From: Fluviicola taffensis DSM 16823 | Lineage (GTDB): Bacteria; Bacteroidota; Bacteroidia; Flavobacteriales_D; Crocinitomicaceae | Length of the DNA stretch: 64,000 nt | Reading direction: 5' to 3' | NCBI RefSeq assembly: GCF_000194605.1 | Contig: NC_015321.1 | Coordinates: 868,001 to 932,000, forward strand | Shown here: one piece after another, positions 37,648-45,433 of the stretch | How the letters are laid out: every line of letters starts with the position of its first letter | Position numbering within the stretch: the stretch's first letter is position 1 | The notes under the pieces: generated by a model | The model's database searches: none | Told to the model about the DNA's origin: nothing | What the model saw: only the letters and a program-made list of their open reading frames with translations | Position numbers and translations under genes: made by a program

Positions 37648-39963
37648 ATGAATTATTTGGATGGATTAAACGAAAGTCAACGCGTTGCAGTAGAGAACTT
37701 TGAAGGCCCAACGATGGTTATTGCTGGAGCAGGATCGGGGAAAACACGAGTACTTACCATGCGAATTGCTTTTATGATTGATCGTGGAGTAGATCCGTTT
37801 AATATTTTGGCATTGACTTTCACCAATAAGGCAGCAAAGGAAATGACTGAACGAATTGGTTCTATTATTGGTTCCAGCGAGGCAAAAAACATTACGATGG
37901 GTACTTTTCACTCGGTGTTTTCTCGAATTTTGAGGATCAATGCAGATCGATTGGGCTACCCACAAAACTTCACCATTTACGATACACAAGATACCAAGAG
38001 TTTACTGAAGGATATTATCAAAGAACTTAATCTAGATGATAAAATCTACAAACCAAGTATGGTTTACGGGCGTATTTCTGCGGCGAAAAACAATTTACTT
38101 TCGGCAGACGATTATGCTCATAATCCGGAAATCATGGAGGAAGACAAGATTAGTCAACGACCAGAATTGGCTCGGATTTACAAAGCTTATGCAGTAAGAT
38201 GTTTCAAAGCGGGAGCAATGGATTTTGATGATTTATTGTATCAAACTAACATCCTTTTGCGCGATTTTCCGGATGTTCTTTCCTATTACCAACATAAGTT
38301 TAAATACATTTTGGTTGATGAGTACCAGGATACCAACTTTGCGCAATATTTAATAGTAAAGAAACTAGCCGCTGTTTTTGAAAATATTTGTGTGGTTGGG
38401 GATGATGCTCAAAGTATCTATTCATTCCGCGGAGCGAATATTCAAAACATCTTGAATTTCAGAAATGACTATCCAGATTACAAACTCTATAAACTGGAAC
38501 AAAACTACCGCAGTACCCAAAATATTGTAGAAGCGGCGAATAGCATCATTTCAAAAAACAAGGAACAAATCCAGAAAAACGTTTGGACGAATAACGACAA
38601 AGGAAACTTGATTCGCGTTATTCGTGCAATGACAGATAACGAGGAAGGAAGAATCATTGCCAATAAGATTTTTGATGTCAAACATCAAGAAACAGGAGAC
38701 TGGACAGATTTCGCGATTTTATACCGAACCAATCGACAGTCACGGGCATTTGAGGAAGCCTTGCGAAAAATGAATATTCCTTACAAAATCTATGGTGGCC
38801 TTTCATTTTACCAACGCAAAGAAATCAAAGATCTTTTGTCGTATTTCCGTTTAACAGCAAATCAAAAAGACGAAGAAGCCTTAAAACGCGTGATCAACTA
38901 CCCAAAACGAGGAATTGGAAAGACGTCTTGGGAAAACATCATCATTGCCGCAAACCATCACGATGTAGCAATTTGGGATATCATTTCTGAATTTGGAAAA
39001 TATCCTGTTTCTATTCCAAGTGCTACCAAGCAAAAAATTTCGGAGTTCGTAATCATGATTCAAAGCTTTACTGCTCAATTGCAATCACAAAACGGATATC
39101 AATTAGCGCAAACCATTGCAAAAAGTTCGGGGATATTAAAAGAATTGTATTCCGAAAAAGACAAAGGTCCAGAAGAAGTTGAACGCTATCAAAATATTGA
39201 AGAGTTATTAGCAGCCATCAAAGAATTTACGGTTCAACGAGGAGAAGAAGACCCTGGAACATTGGCCGATTTCATGATGGATGTTGCATTATTGACAGAT
39301 GCAGACAACGAAACAGAAGAAGATAAAAACAAGATTAGTTTGATGACTATTCACTCCAGTAAAGGATTGGAATTCAAACACGTCTATTTGGTTGGATTGG
39401 AAGAAAATTTATTCCCATCTCAACTTTCCATCAATTCGAGAACAGAATTGGAAGAAGAAAGACGCTTGTTTTATGTTGCTGTAACTAGAGCTGAAAAGAA
39501 CTGTACGATTTCTTATGCTGCATCTCGTTTTCAATGGGGAAATTTAATCACCTCCGAACCAAGTAGATTTATTTCAGAAATCAATCAAGACTATTTGAGT
39601 TTTGAAACCGCTTATGGAACGTCCCAAGGCGGTGGTGGGAAATCACTCAATTCGGGAAGAGGGGGATTTGACAAACCGTTTACAGGTGGATTAAACAGGA
39701 TGCCTGGTTCTATGAGTGGACAAAGCGGCGCTTCGAAAAGTTTAAAAAGTATGTCGGAATTGACTTCAAAACCAGGTGGTGGAGATGAAAACATCGACAT
39801 AAAAGTGGGATACAATGTAGAGCACGAGCGATTCGGAAAAGGAAAAGTAACAAAATTAGAAGGAGCAGGAGTTGATCGAAAAGCTACAATTTTCTTCCCT
39901 CATGCAGGAGCAAAAACACTCTTATTGAAATTTGCCAAGCTTACGATATTAGACATTGATTAA
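37648..39963 (+). CDS. UvrD/PcrA-type superfamily 1 DNA helicase
   Basis: The 771 residues contain Walker A (VIAGAGSGKTRVL), motif Ia (LALTFTNKAAKEMTERI), DExx Walker B (YILVDEYQDTNFAQ), motif III (GDDAQSIYSFRGAN), motif IV (LEQNYRST), motif V (MTIHSSKGLEFKHVYLVG) and motif VI (RRLFYVAVTRAE). The C-terminal region after a Gly/Ser linker (about 660-715) ends with a Tudor-like module (GYNVEHERFGKGKVTKLEG), as in PcrA, which binds RNA polymerase. It is a 3'-5' helicase for repair and for removing proteins from DNA. Whether to call it uvrD or pcrA cannot be settled here. Confidence 0.95.
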   Translation: MNYLDGLNESQRVAVENFEGPTMVIAGAGSGKTRVLTMRIAFMIDRGVDPFNILALTFTNKAAKEMTERIGSIIGSSEAKNITMGTFHSVFSRILRINADRLGYPQNFTIYDTQDTKSLLKDIIKELNLDDKIYKPSMVYGRISAAKNNLLSADDYAHNPEIMEEDKISQRPELARIYKAYAVRCFKAGAMDFDDLLYQTNILLRDFPDVLSYYQHKFKYILVDEYQDTNFAQYLIVKKLAAVFENICVVGDDAQSIYSFRGANIQNILNFRNDYPDYKLYKLEQNYRSTQNIVEAANSIISKNKEQIQKNVWTNNDKGNLIRVIRAMTDNEEGRIIANKIFDVKHQETGDWTDFAILYRTNRQSRAFEEALRKMNIPYKIYGGLSFYQRKEIKDLLSYFRLTANQKDEEALKRVINYPKRGIGKTSWENIIIAANHHDVAIWDIISEFGKYPVSIPSATKQKISEFVIMIQSFTAQLQSQNGYQLAQTIAKSSGILKELYSEKDKGPEEVERYQNIEELLAAIKEFTVQRGEEDPGTLADFMMDVALLTDADNETEEDKNKISLMTIHSSKGLEFKHVYLVGLEENLFPSQLSINSRTELEEERRLFYVAVTRAEKNCTISYAASRFQWGNLITSEPSRFISEINQDYLSFETAYGTSQGGGGKSLNSGRGGFDKPFTGGLNRMPGSMSGQSGASKSLKSMSELTSKPGGGDENIDIKVGYNVEHERFGKGKVTKLEGAGVDRKATIFFPHAGAKTLLLKFAKLTILDID

Positions 39964-39968
39964 AAACA

Positions 39969-39996
39969 AAAGCGCGAGTCATTTGACCCGCGCTTT
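39969..39996. terminator. GC-rich hairpin between convergent genes
   Basis: AAAGCGCG (39969-39976) pairs with CGCGCTTT (39989-39996), with GTC/GAC inside one mismatch and a 4-nt ATTT loop. On the minus strand a T-rich run follows, so it serves the GLPGLI gene well and may act on the helicase transcript as well. Confidence 0.7.
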
Positions 39997-40017
39997 GAAT
40001 ATCTACCTGAAATTATT

Positions 40018-40746
40018 CTACCAGAAAAACAAACCTGTAATTATCTTATCACCCATTGGCTGTCCTTTTAACTTTTCAGTCAAATCAGCAATCAATTCTG
40101 CTTGAGTAGTTAGTTTTCCTTTCTTCTTAGGTTGCGCAATTTGTTCAGGAGTTGGAGCAATAATATCCACTTTTTTAGCAAAATAAACGATACTTCCATC
40201 TTCCGTTGCTAAACCCAAAACAGCACCGGGCAATCCTTGAATGTTTTCAGGTCCAACCGTTGCAATTATATCCGTTGTATACCAAGCATAAATACGAGTT
40301 GAATCGTCTTTTTGCCAAATCACACGTGTACACTCATAACCAGCAATTTTTCGGGTCTTGTCTGTAATCTTCCAAGTATGTTTAATCAGTGAATCTCCAA
40401 CAGTCATTGAATTTCCCATCATATCCATATACACAAATCGTTTATGTTCGTTGAATTTGTTGTAAACCGTATTCTTAAGCGTCATCCAACTTTGCGGATC
40501 TGGTTGATCTGGAGTAATGAACGAAAACAAAGAGACCGTATCATTAAAATACAGGCTAAATTCCTCTGTTTTAATTTTGTTCTTTTCACCAATCATTTGT
40601 CTAAATCGGTCATCATCAAACATCTTCCAAACGTTCGTGCGTCTTTCGTATGTAATTTTACCTTCTCGAACCAATTGCGCTTGTACTTCCCCACCTAAGA
40701 AAACCATTCCTAGCAGGATCAAAACTCTAATACCAGCCATTCCCAT
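40018..40746 (-). CDS. GLPGLI family exported protein
   Basis: The 242 residues start with a signal peptide (IRVLILLGMVFLGGEVQAQ) and carry the family motif in ENIQGLPGAVLGLATEDGS at about 168-185. The preceding KIAGYECTRVIW and TRIYAWYTTDI are also typical. The family is confined to Bacteroidota and has no known biochemical role. It commonly sits next to an outer-membrane receptor, as here: its start overlaps the receptor's last codons by 20 bp, so translational coupling is likely. A second ATG at 40740 is possible. Confidence 0.9.
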   Translation of the reverse strand: MGMAGIRVLILLGMVFLGGEVQAQLVREGKITYERRTNVWKMFDDDRFRQMIGEKNKIKTEEFSLYFNDTVSLFSFITPDQPDPQSWMTLKNTVYNKFNEHKRFVYMDMMGNSMTVGDSLIKHTWKITDKTRKIAGYECTRVIWQKDDSTRIYAWYTTDIIATVGPENIQGLPGAVLGLATEDGSIVYFAKKVDIIAPTPEQIAQPKKKGKLTTQAELIADLTEKLKGQPMGDKIITGLFFW

Positions 40747-43480
40747 CTTCTTCTTTTGTTTTAAAATTATTAAATCTATAAGTCAATTTTGCCATGAAGT
40801 ATCGACGAATAATGTTCGTTCTTTGATCCACAATCACGTTATTATTAACTGTTCGAAAATTGCTAATGTTTTGATTCAAGATATCATACGCTTCAATTCC
40901 GAACAATAAGTTTCCAGTTTTCGTGAACGCTCTTTGCAATGATGCATTCCAAATCACATAATTGACATTATATCCGCTCGTTCTTCCAGTATTGATATTG
41001 TATGTTGCATCTGTTTTAATGAACAGTCTAAACGGCAAAGTCCAATCAATTTCAGCAGTAATATTATAAGTTGTATAAGGCTGATTGGATTGTGTTGTCA
41101 ACGAGTTGAAAGGAACATTGTAATCAAATCCACCACCCACTTCGAAACGCAATGAATCACCATTGTAATTCAAAGACAAATCAGTTCCAATACCTGTATT
41201 TCTAGTATCATTATTGATAAAATTGATTTGATTTTGAGTAGATGTGAAATTACCATTTGCATTGATTTGCAAACTCAAATCCTTAATAGGTTTAATCGGA
41301 ATTCCTGCTCCAGCCCAATAGTACAAGAAGTCAGAGTTCTTTACATTGATTGCTTGTGAAATGGAACCTCCAAACTGATTAAAGACTGTATTGGAGCTGA
41401 AATTATCCTTAATGTGAGAATAACTAAATCCAGAATACATATAGAATCCAGATAATCCTTTCCAAGTATTGAAACTACCCGTTACCGTATGTGAATAATT
41501 CGGTCTCAATCCAGAGTTACCAATTTGAACAAAGTTCGGATTCGCATTATTTAGAACTGGTTGCAACTGATCAATCGAAGGCAAACTAGAGTTCGTATTG
41601 TATTGAATCATCACTCGAGTTGTTTGACTAAACTTATATCGGAATACAATTCGTGGCAATACATTATTCAAATTTTGATTGATTATTGAATCTGTAAAGA
41701 TGTTTCTATTATCGATATCAATCGTTCGGAAACGTGAGCCAACAGAAACGCGCAATTTGGGGTTTTCATAAATTAAAAAGGCTCCTGCTCTGTGTTGTTG
41801 TCTGTCTGTTTTAAATTGATTCGAGTACAATGTATCAACATCTACATACTCTCCACTAATTGGATTCAAGGTTGTTTTTCGCTGACTGTTATTGTTTCCA
41901 TAAAATTCATAATCAAATTCCAATTTGAATCTTTTGCCAAGTGGTTCGAAATAATCCGCATAAGCCGTGTGAGCCATTGAATTACTTCTATTCTGCTTCA
42001 ACTGATCGAATGAATAATTCACGGTATCTGTATTCGCATTGATATCTTGAGACAACAAAGTTCCATCTGATCGATTATTGATTCCAACAAAATTATAGCG
42101 AGCAATCAGTTTTCTGTTTTTATTCTTGAAATCCTTATACAATCTGAAAGTCGTATTCAAATTAGAACCAATAGCCTCCGTTCCGTTATCAATAGTCGTA
42201 TATCTTGTCAAGGTATCTCTTTGAGACAAGAATTCTGTTCTAGAAAGTGAATTTTGATTTGTTTTATTCCATTGAAATTTCGGTTCTATTTCAAAACGAG
42301 TCAAGGAATCAATACGCTGAGAATACTTAATGCCAACTTGATGCTGCAAATACGATTCTTTGGTATAACTATTCAAGTCTGTTGTATACGAAGTATCTGT
42401 CAACAAATATTGGGATCGACTATTTGTTTGTGTTTTCACTCCAAATTGAGAGAAGGCATAATTCAAACGAACACGTGCTCCTTTATTGAATTTTTGATCC
42501 AAATAAAAACCACCTTTAAATGTATTTGGTATACCTTCATTTTCACCTTGTCCACCACCACTAAAAGACTCTAAATCATCGTTTTCAGCCATCCAGTCTC
42601 TACCTTCCGATAACCCAAATTTATACATATCACTTCCATTCAAATTCGTTTTTGGAGTATTTGAACCCAGTGCATAAACCGCCATTTTACGGTTCTTATT
42701 GTATGAATTTAGGAGAAATTCTCCTTCATAAAACCCGCGATTGACAGGTGTAAACTTATCAAGTCCACCAGCTAGATTGACTTTTCCGAAATATCCCTTC
42801 TTGGCTTCATCCTTGAGTCTCAAATCGAGTACCTGAACCTTTTCATCACTACCATCTTCAGCATCTTTCTCATAAACCTCAACAGTTTGAACTCCTTTTG
42901 CTGCTAAATTTTTCGTTGCAATTGTAGGGTCATTTCCAAAAAATTCATCCCCATCAACAAGTACTTGTCCAATTTCTTTCCCTTGATTTTTGATTTTTCC
43001 ATTTTCATCAATGGTCATTCCTGGCAATTTCCGAATCAAATCTTCTACGACGGCATTTTCCTTTACCTTAAATGAATCCGCAACATAAACCAAGGTGTCT
43101 CCTCGGTAATAGATTGGATTCCGGTTTGCATAAATAAGAACTTCATCCAAGGCCGTACTTTTATCTGGCATCGCTAAAGTATCCATAATGAATTCATTGG
43201 TTTCTTTGGAGCCGAAAAAGAACGCTCTAAAAATTCCATATTCTGGATGAATAATGGTGAATTCAACGGTGTCGATTGGAAGTGTAAACTCCATGTGACC
43301 ATATTTGTCCGAGCGTTTAAAATCCAATAAAACAGAATCGCGGACACGTTTCACAATACCTACTGCGTTTCTAACTACAGTTTGCGTATTTGTATCAACG
43401 ACATTTGCTTTAATCGTCATATTTTGAGAATATCCCAAATACGAGATAAAGAAGAAGATGAGAAGTACTATTTTTTTCAA
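40727..43480 (-). CDS. TonB-dependent-receptor-like outer-membrane beta-barrel protein
   Basis: The protein (about 917 residues from a TTG at 43480) has a signal peptide (KKIVLLIFFFISYLGYSQ), a carboxypeptidase-regulatory-like N domain (25-110), a plug-like domain (120-220: ENAVVEDLIRKLPGMTID, GKEIGQVLVDGDEFFGND) and a long barrel of alternating strands ending YFMAKLTYRFN. No TonB box is evident. The frame has no ATG near the start; an upstream TTG at 43504 lies inside the predicted -7 element and cannot be used if that promoter is right. It is probably co-transcribed with the GLPGLI gene; the ligand is unknown. Confidence 0.85.
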   Translation of the reverse strand: MKKIVLLIFFFISYLGYSQNMTIKANVVDTNTQTVVRNAVGIVKRVRDSVLLDFKRSDKYGHMEFTLPIDTVEFTIIHPEYGIFRAFFFGSKETNEFIMDTLAMPDKSTALDEVLIYANRNPIYYRGDTLVYVADSFKVKENAVVEDLIRKLPGMTIDENGKIKNQGKEIGQVLVDGDEFFGNDPTIATKNLAAKGVQTVEVYEKDAEDGSDEKVQVLDLRLKDEAKKGYFGKVNLAGGLDKFTPVNRGFYEGEFLLNSYNKNRKMAVYALGSNTPKTNLNGSDMYKFGLSEGRDWMAENDDLESFSGGGQGENEGIPNTFKGGFYLDQKFNKGARVRLNYAFSQFGVKTQTNSRSQYLLTDTSYTTDLNSYTKESYLQHQVGIKYSQRIDSLTRFEIEPKFQWNKTNQNSLSRTEFLSQRDTLTRYTTIDNGTEAIGSNLNTTFRLYKDFKNKNRKLIARYNFVGINNRSDGTLLSQDINANTDTVNYSFDQLKQNRSNSMAHTAYADYFEPLGKRFKLEFDYEFYGNNNSQRKTTLNPISGEYVDVDTLYSNQFKTDRQQHRAGAFLIYENPKLRVSVGSRFRTIDIDNRNIFTDSIINQNLNNVLPRIVFRYKFSQTTRVMIQYNTNSSLPSIDQLQPVLNNANPNFVQIGNSGLRPNYSHTVTGSFNTWKGLSGFYMYSGFSYSHIKDNFSSNTVFNQFGGSISQAINVKNSDFLYYWAGAGIPIKPIKDLSLQINANGNFTSTQNQINFINNDTRNTGIGTDLSLNYNGDSLRFEVGGGFDYNVPFNSLTTQSNQPYTTYNITAEIDWTLPFRLFIKTDATYNINTGRTSGYNVNYVIWNASLQRAFTKTGNLLFGIEAYDILNQNISNFRTVNNNVIVDQRTNIIRRYFMAKLTYRFNNFKTKEEDGNGWY

Positions 43481-43501
43481 TGCGTCATGAGTTTGATTGT
43501 A

Positions 43502-43509
43502 CAAAATTA
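43502..43509 (-). promoter_or_regulatory. -7 element of the outer-membrane receptor operon
   Basis: TAATTTTG on the minus strand, 22 bp before the proposed TTG start at 43480. -33 element not found. Confidence 0.5.
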
Positions 43510-43712
43510 GACGGAATTTCTAGGTTTTTGAAAAAATTGTGTAAAACGCCTAAAGAATTAGATGAATGGCTAAAAGTATCTGTTAACGGGGGTAAAATAT
43601 AAACATTTACATAATCGCTGTTTATTCTCCGGAATCAAGATACATCAAAACGAAGATTAGATTGAAAATAATAAGTACCCGATAAAATATTCACCTATAC
43701 GACAATCTTATT

Positions 43713-43755
43713 CTTACTTTTTGCCAAGGCAGAAAAAGTAAGCAAAACTGCCTTG
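43713..43755. repeat. overlapping inverted repeats, first part of a structured element
   Basis: CTTACTTTTT (43713-43722) pairs with AAAAAGTAAG (43733-43742). CAAGGCAG (43725-43732), which lies between them, pairs instead with CTGCCTTG (43748-43755). The two pairings are interlocked, so they compete or could form a pseudoknot. Confidence 0.8.
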
Positions 43756-43777
43756 ATCCCAATTACATCCTTCAAGC

Positions 43778-43868
43778 AGCCTTCCTTTTCTCACTGATCT
43801 AAGGAAAGACGAGGTCAGGACCTCAAATGGAAAACACTTTCCAAGATCAGTTACAGAAACTGAAGGCT
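43778..43868. repeat. four-level nested inverted repeat (91 bp)
   Basis: From outside in: AGCCTTC (43778-43784) with GAAGGCT (43862-43868); ACTGATCT (43793-43800) with AGATCAGT (43844-43851); GGAAAG (43803-43808) with CTTTCC (43837-43842); GAGGTC (43811-43816) with GACCTC (43819-43824). All four are perfect, so the stretch should fold into one long stem with internal loops as RNA or single-stranded DNA. Confidence 0.85.
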
Positions 43869-44050
43869 TTTTCTTACAGAATACAAATTGTTGAGTGAAT
43901 AAAAATCATTACTTCGATGTTTGAATTTCTCTGTCGGGTAATTGGGATTTTGTCCGCTTAAAAAATTTGAGAATCAAAAAAGACCTTTTTCACGAAAAAA
44001 TAAGCCTCCTCTTTTTTTACTAATCTTAAATAATCTATAATTAGAAAAAA

Positions 44051-44074
44051 CGGGAATCCACTGTAGGACTCCCG
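44051..44074 (-). terminator. intrinsic terminator of the ssb genes
   Basis: CGGGA-A-TCC (44051-44059) pairs with GGA-C-TCCCG (44066-44074) around ACTGTA. On the minus strand it is followed by a run of T. It lies about 40 bp after the last ssb stop. Confidence 0.8.
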
Positions 44075-44114
44075 CTTGACTGCATATCGTTAAGAAAAAA
44101 AGAATATGGGCTAT

Positions 44115-44426
44115 TCAAAACTTAACAACTTGTCGAACTTCAACTTCGGTAACGCGTTTTGCAAAACCTTCTTTATCGATGTACGTTCGATTGACTAATC
44201 TTCCAGAAACGGCCAATTTTGAACCTTTCTGACAGTAACTCGTCAGGAAGCTTGCGGTATTTCCCCAAGCAAACATGCGGTAAAACAATCCTTTCTCGGA
44301 GTCAGCGTTTTTCTTCTCACCTTCAACTGCAAATTGGAAACGTGCAACCATGGATCCATTCTCGAAAGTGGTGATGGTGGCGTCTGATCCCAGACGCCCC
44401 ACCAAGGTAACTTGATTTCGCAACAT
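44115..44426 (-). CDS. short single-stranded DNA-binding protein (third of a tandem trio)
   Basis: The 103 residues form one OB fold: RNQVTLVGRLGSDATITTFENGSMVARFQFAVEG, then FYRMFAWGNTASFLTSYCQKGSKLAVSGRLVNR and VTEVEVRQVVKF. The acidic C-terminal tip that housekeeping SSB uses to recruit partners is absent; the protein stops right after the OB fold. The expected role is binding single-stranded DNA as a multimer. It starts 2 bp after the stop of the middle ssb, and is probably co-transcribed with it. Confidence 0.88.
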   Translation of the reverse strand: MLRNQVTLVGRLGSDATITTFENGSMVARFQFAVEGEKKNADSEKGLFYRMFAWGNTASFLTSYCQKGSKLAVSGRLVNRTYIDKEGFAKRVTEVEVRQVVKF

Positions 44427-44428
44427 GT

Positions 44429-44779
44429 CTATAAAATGATTAAGTCGTTGACTTCGATCTCGGAAAACATTTTCCGTTCTCCCGACTCCGTTTTATAAAA
44501 CCGGCTCACCAGCCTACCTTCCACCGCCACATTAATTCCTTTGGCACACAATTCTTCCAGAATATTTACCCATCTGCCAAAAGCAGTGAGGCGGTGCCAG
44601 TCTTGTTTGATCTGAAGATTTCCTTCTTTATCCAAATAATGTTCTTTCGTAGCGAGGGAAAAATTCACAACTCTTCGTCCTCCAGGCAATAAGCTCACTT
44701 TCGGTTCAGAACTTATTTTGCCAATGATATTTACATGATTCATGTGCAGAATCTGATCTTGTTTCATAGTGGTATTCAT
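44429..44779 (-). CDS. short single-stranded DNA-binding protein (second of trio)
   Basis: The 116 residues (or fewer if the inner ATG at 44767 is the start) contain MNHVNIIGKISSEPKVSLLPGGRRVVNFSLATKEH, DWHRLTAFGRWVNILEELCAKGINVAVEGRLVSR and FSEIEVNDLIIL, a full OB fold. There is no acidic tip. It lies 11 bp after the first ssb and 2 bp before the third. Sequence divergence among the three is large, so the duplication is old. Confidence 0.88.
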   Translation of the reverse strand: MNTTMKQDQILHMNHVNIIGKISSEPKVSLLPGGRRVVNFSLATKEHYLDKEGNLQIKQDWHRLTAFGRWVNILEELCAKGINVAVEGRLVSRFYKTESGERKMFSEIEVNDLIIL

Positions 44780-44790
44780 ATGTCTTCAGA

Positions 44791-45141
44791 TTAATTGGTT
44801 TCTTGTTTTTTCGTGTTTAGAACTACAAATTCATTGAGTTCAATTTCAGTCGAAAAGCGTTTTTCGCCTTCTTTTGTTTCGTAAGAACGAGTAACAATCC
44901 GTCCTTCAATAACTACTTCAGAACCTTTGTCGAGTACTTTTTCAATGCGGTCACACAATTTCCCCCAAGCAATTACGGTATGCCATTGAGTGTTATCCTC
45001 CCACTCCCCTTTTTTGTTTTTGAAGCGCTCATTAGTCGCTACAGATAAACGCATTTTCTTTGCACCTGAGTCGAAAGTTTGTGCTACAGGTTTCGCTCCT
45101 AATCGTCCGATTAAATTCACTTTGTTTTTTAGCGTGTTCAT
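44791..45141 (-). CDS. short single-stranded DNA-binding protein (first of trio)
   Basis: The 116 residues contain KNKVNLIGRLGAKPVAQTFDSGAKKMRLSVATNE, TQWHTVIAWGKLCDRIEKVLDKGSEVVIEGRIVTR and STEIELNEFVVL, then a short tail TKKQETN that is not acidic. This is one OB fold of the SSB family. As first gene of the trio it probably carries the promoter, though no full TAnnTTTG element is seen. It is adjacent to the cassette array to its right, on the opposite strand. Confidence 0.88.
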   Translation of the reverse strand: MNTLKNKVNLIGRLGAKPVAQTFDSGAKKMRLSVATNERFKNKKGEWEDNTQWHTVIAWGKLCDRIEKVLDKGSEVVIEGRIVTRSYETKEGEKRFSTEIELNEFVVLNTKKQETN

Positions 45142-45382
45142 ACTTGTTTGTTTTAACGTTTGTAAAAAAATTTGATCCGATTGACTATCAACCGTTTTGA
45201 TGATGCAAAGTTGTGGCAGTGCAAAAATTAGTTTCGGTTATTAACCAATTACTGTCGAATATTTTTCGTTTACAAGTGGTTGTAATCGTTTTTTAAATTG
45301 ATTTACAATTAGTTAAATGAAAAATTAAAATAAATTATTTTTCGAGAAAATTTTGAAATGGAAAGAAATTAGGAGGTAGAGA
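45142..45382. other. AT-rich region between ssb genes and the cassette array
   Basis: About 240 bp with no gene. A near match to a -7 element for ssb (CAACTTTG on the minus strand) lies near 45204-45211. No exact TAnnTTTG reading towards the cassettes is found. This is where an attI-like site or cassette promoter would be expected, but I cannot identify one. Confidence 0.35.
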
Positions 45383-45418
45383 ATGGATTTTATTTTGATT
45401 ATATTCGTCAATAAATAA
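45383..45418 (+). CDS. 11-codon ORF with AGGAGG ribosome binding site next to the first cassette
   Basis: The tiny frame MDFILIIFVNK ends with TAA at 45418, the base just before the first cassette boundary GTTACCTGAC. AGGAGG (45371-45376) lies 6 nt before its ATG, although Shine-Dalgarno sequences are rare in this phylum and nearly absent in this window. Known parallel: ORF-11 in the attI1 site of class 1 integrons, an 11-codon frame that helps translation of the first cassette. It may be chance; no homology was tested. Confidence 0.4.
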   Translation: MDFILIIFVNK

Positions 45419-45433
45419 GTTACCTGACATTTT

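Larger units (their letters stand above)
43510..44114. other. 605-bp intergenic region with structured repeats, no gene
   Basis: No coding region is supported. The left part is plain AT-rich sequence. Positions 43713-43868 hold several nested inverted repeats (listed separately), and 44051-44074 is a terminator for the ssb genes. The piece 43880-44040 is AT-rich with no feature I can name. Confidence 0.6.

Noticed and set aside
43560-44040. Possible tRNA or small coding gene in the 605-bp gap
   Set aside because: No cloverleaf with CCA-type end or T-loop was seen, and no frame with a family match; only the inverted repeats stand out.
45142-45418. Possible attI site with promoter at the left of the cassette array
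   Set aside because: No exact TAnnTTTG element reading rightwards and no integrase gene were found; only the small ORF near its end is reported.
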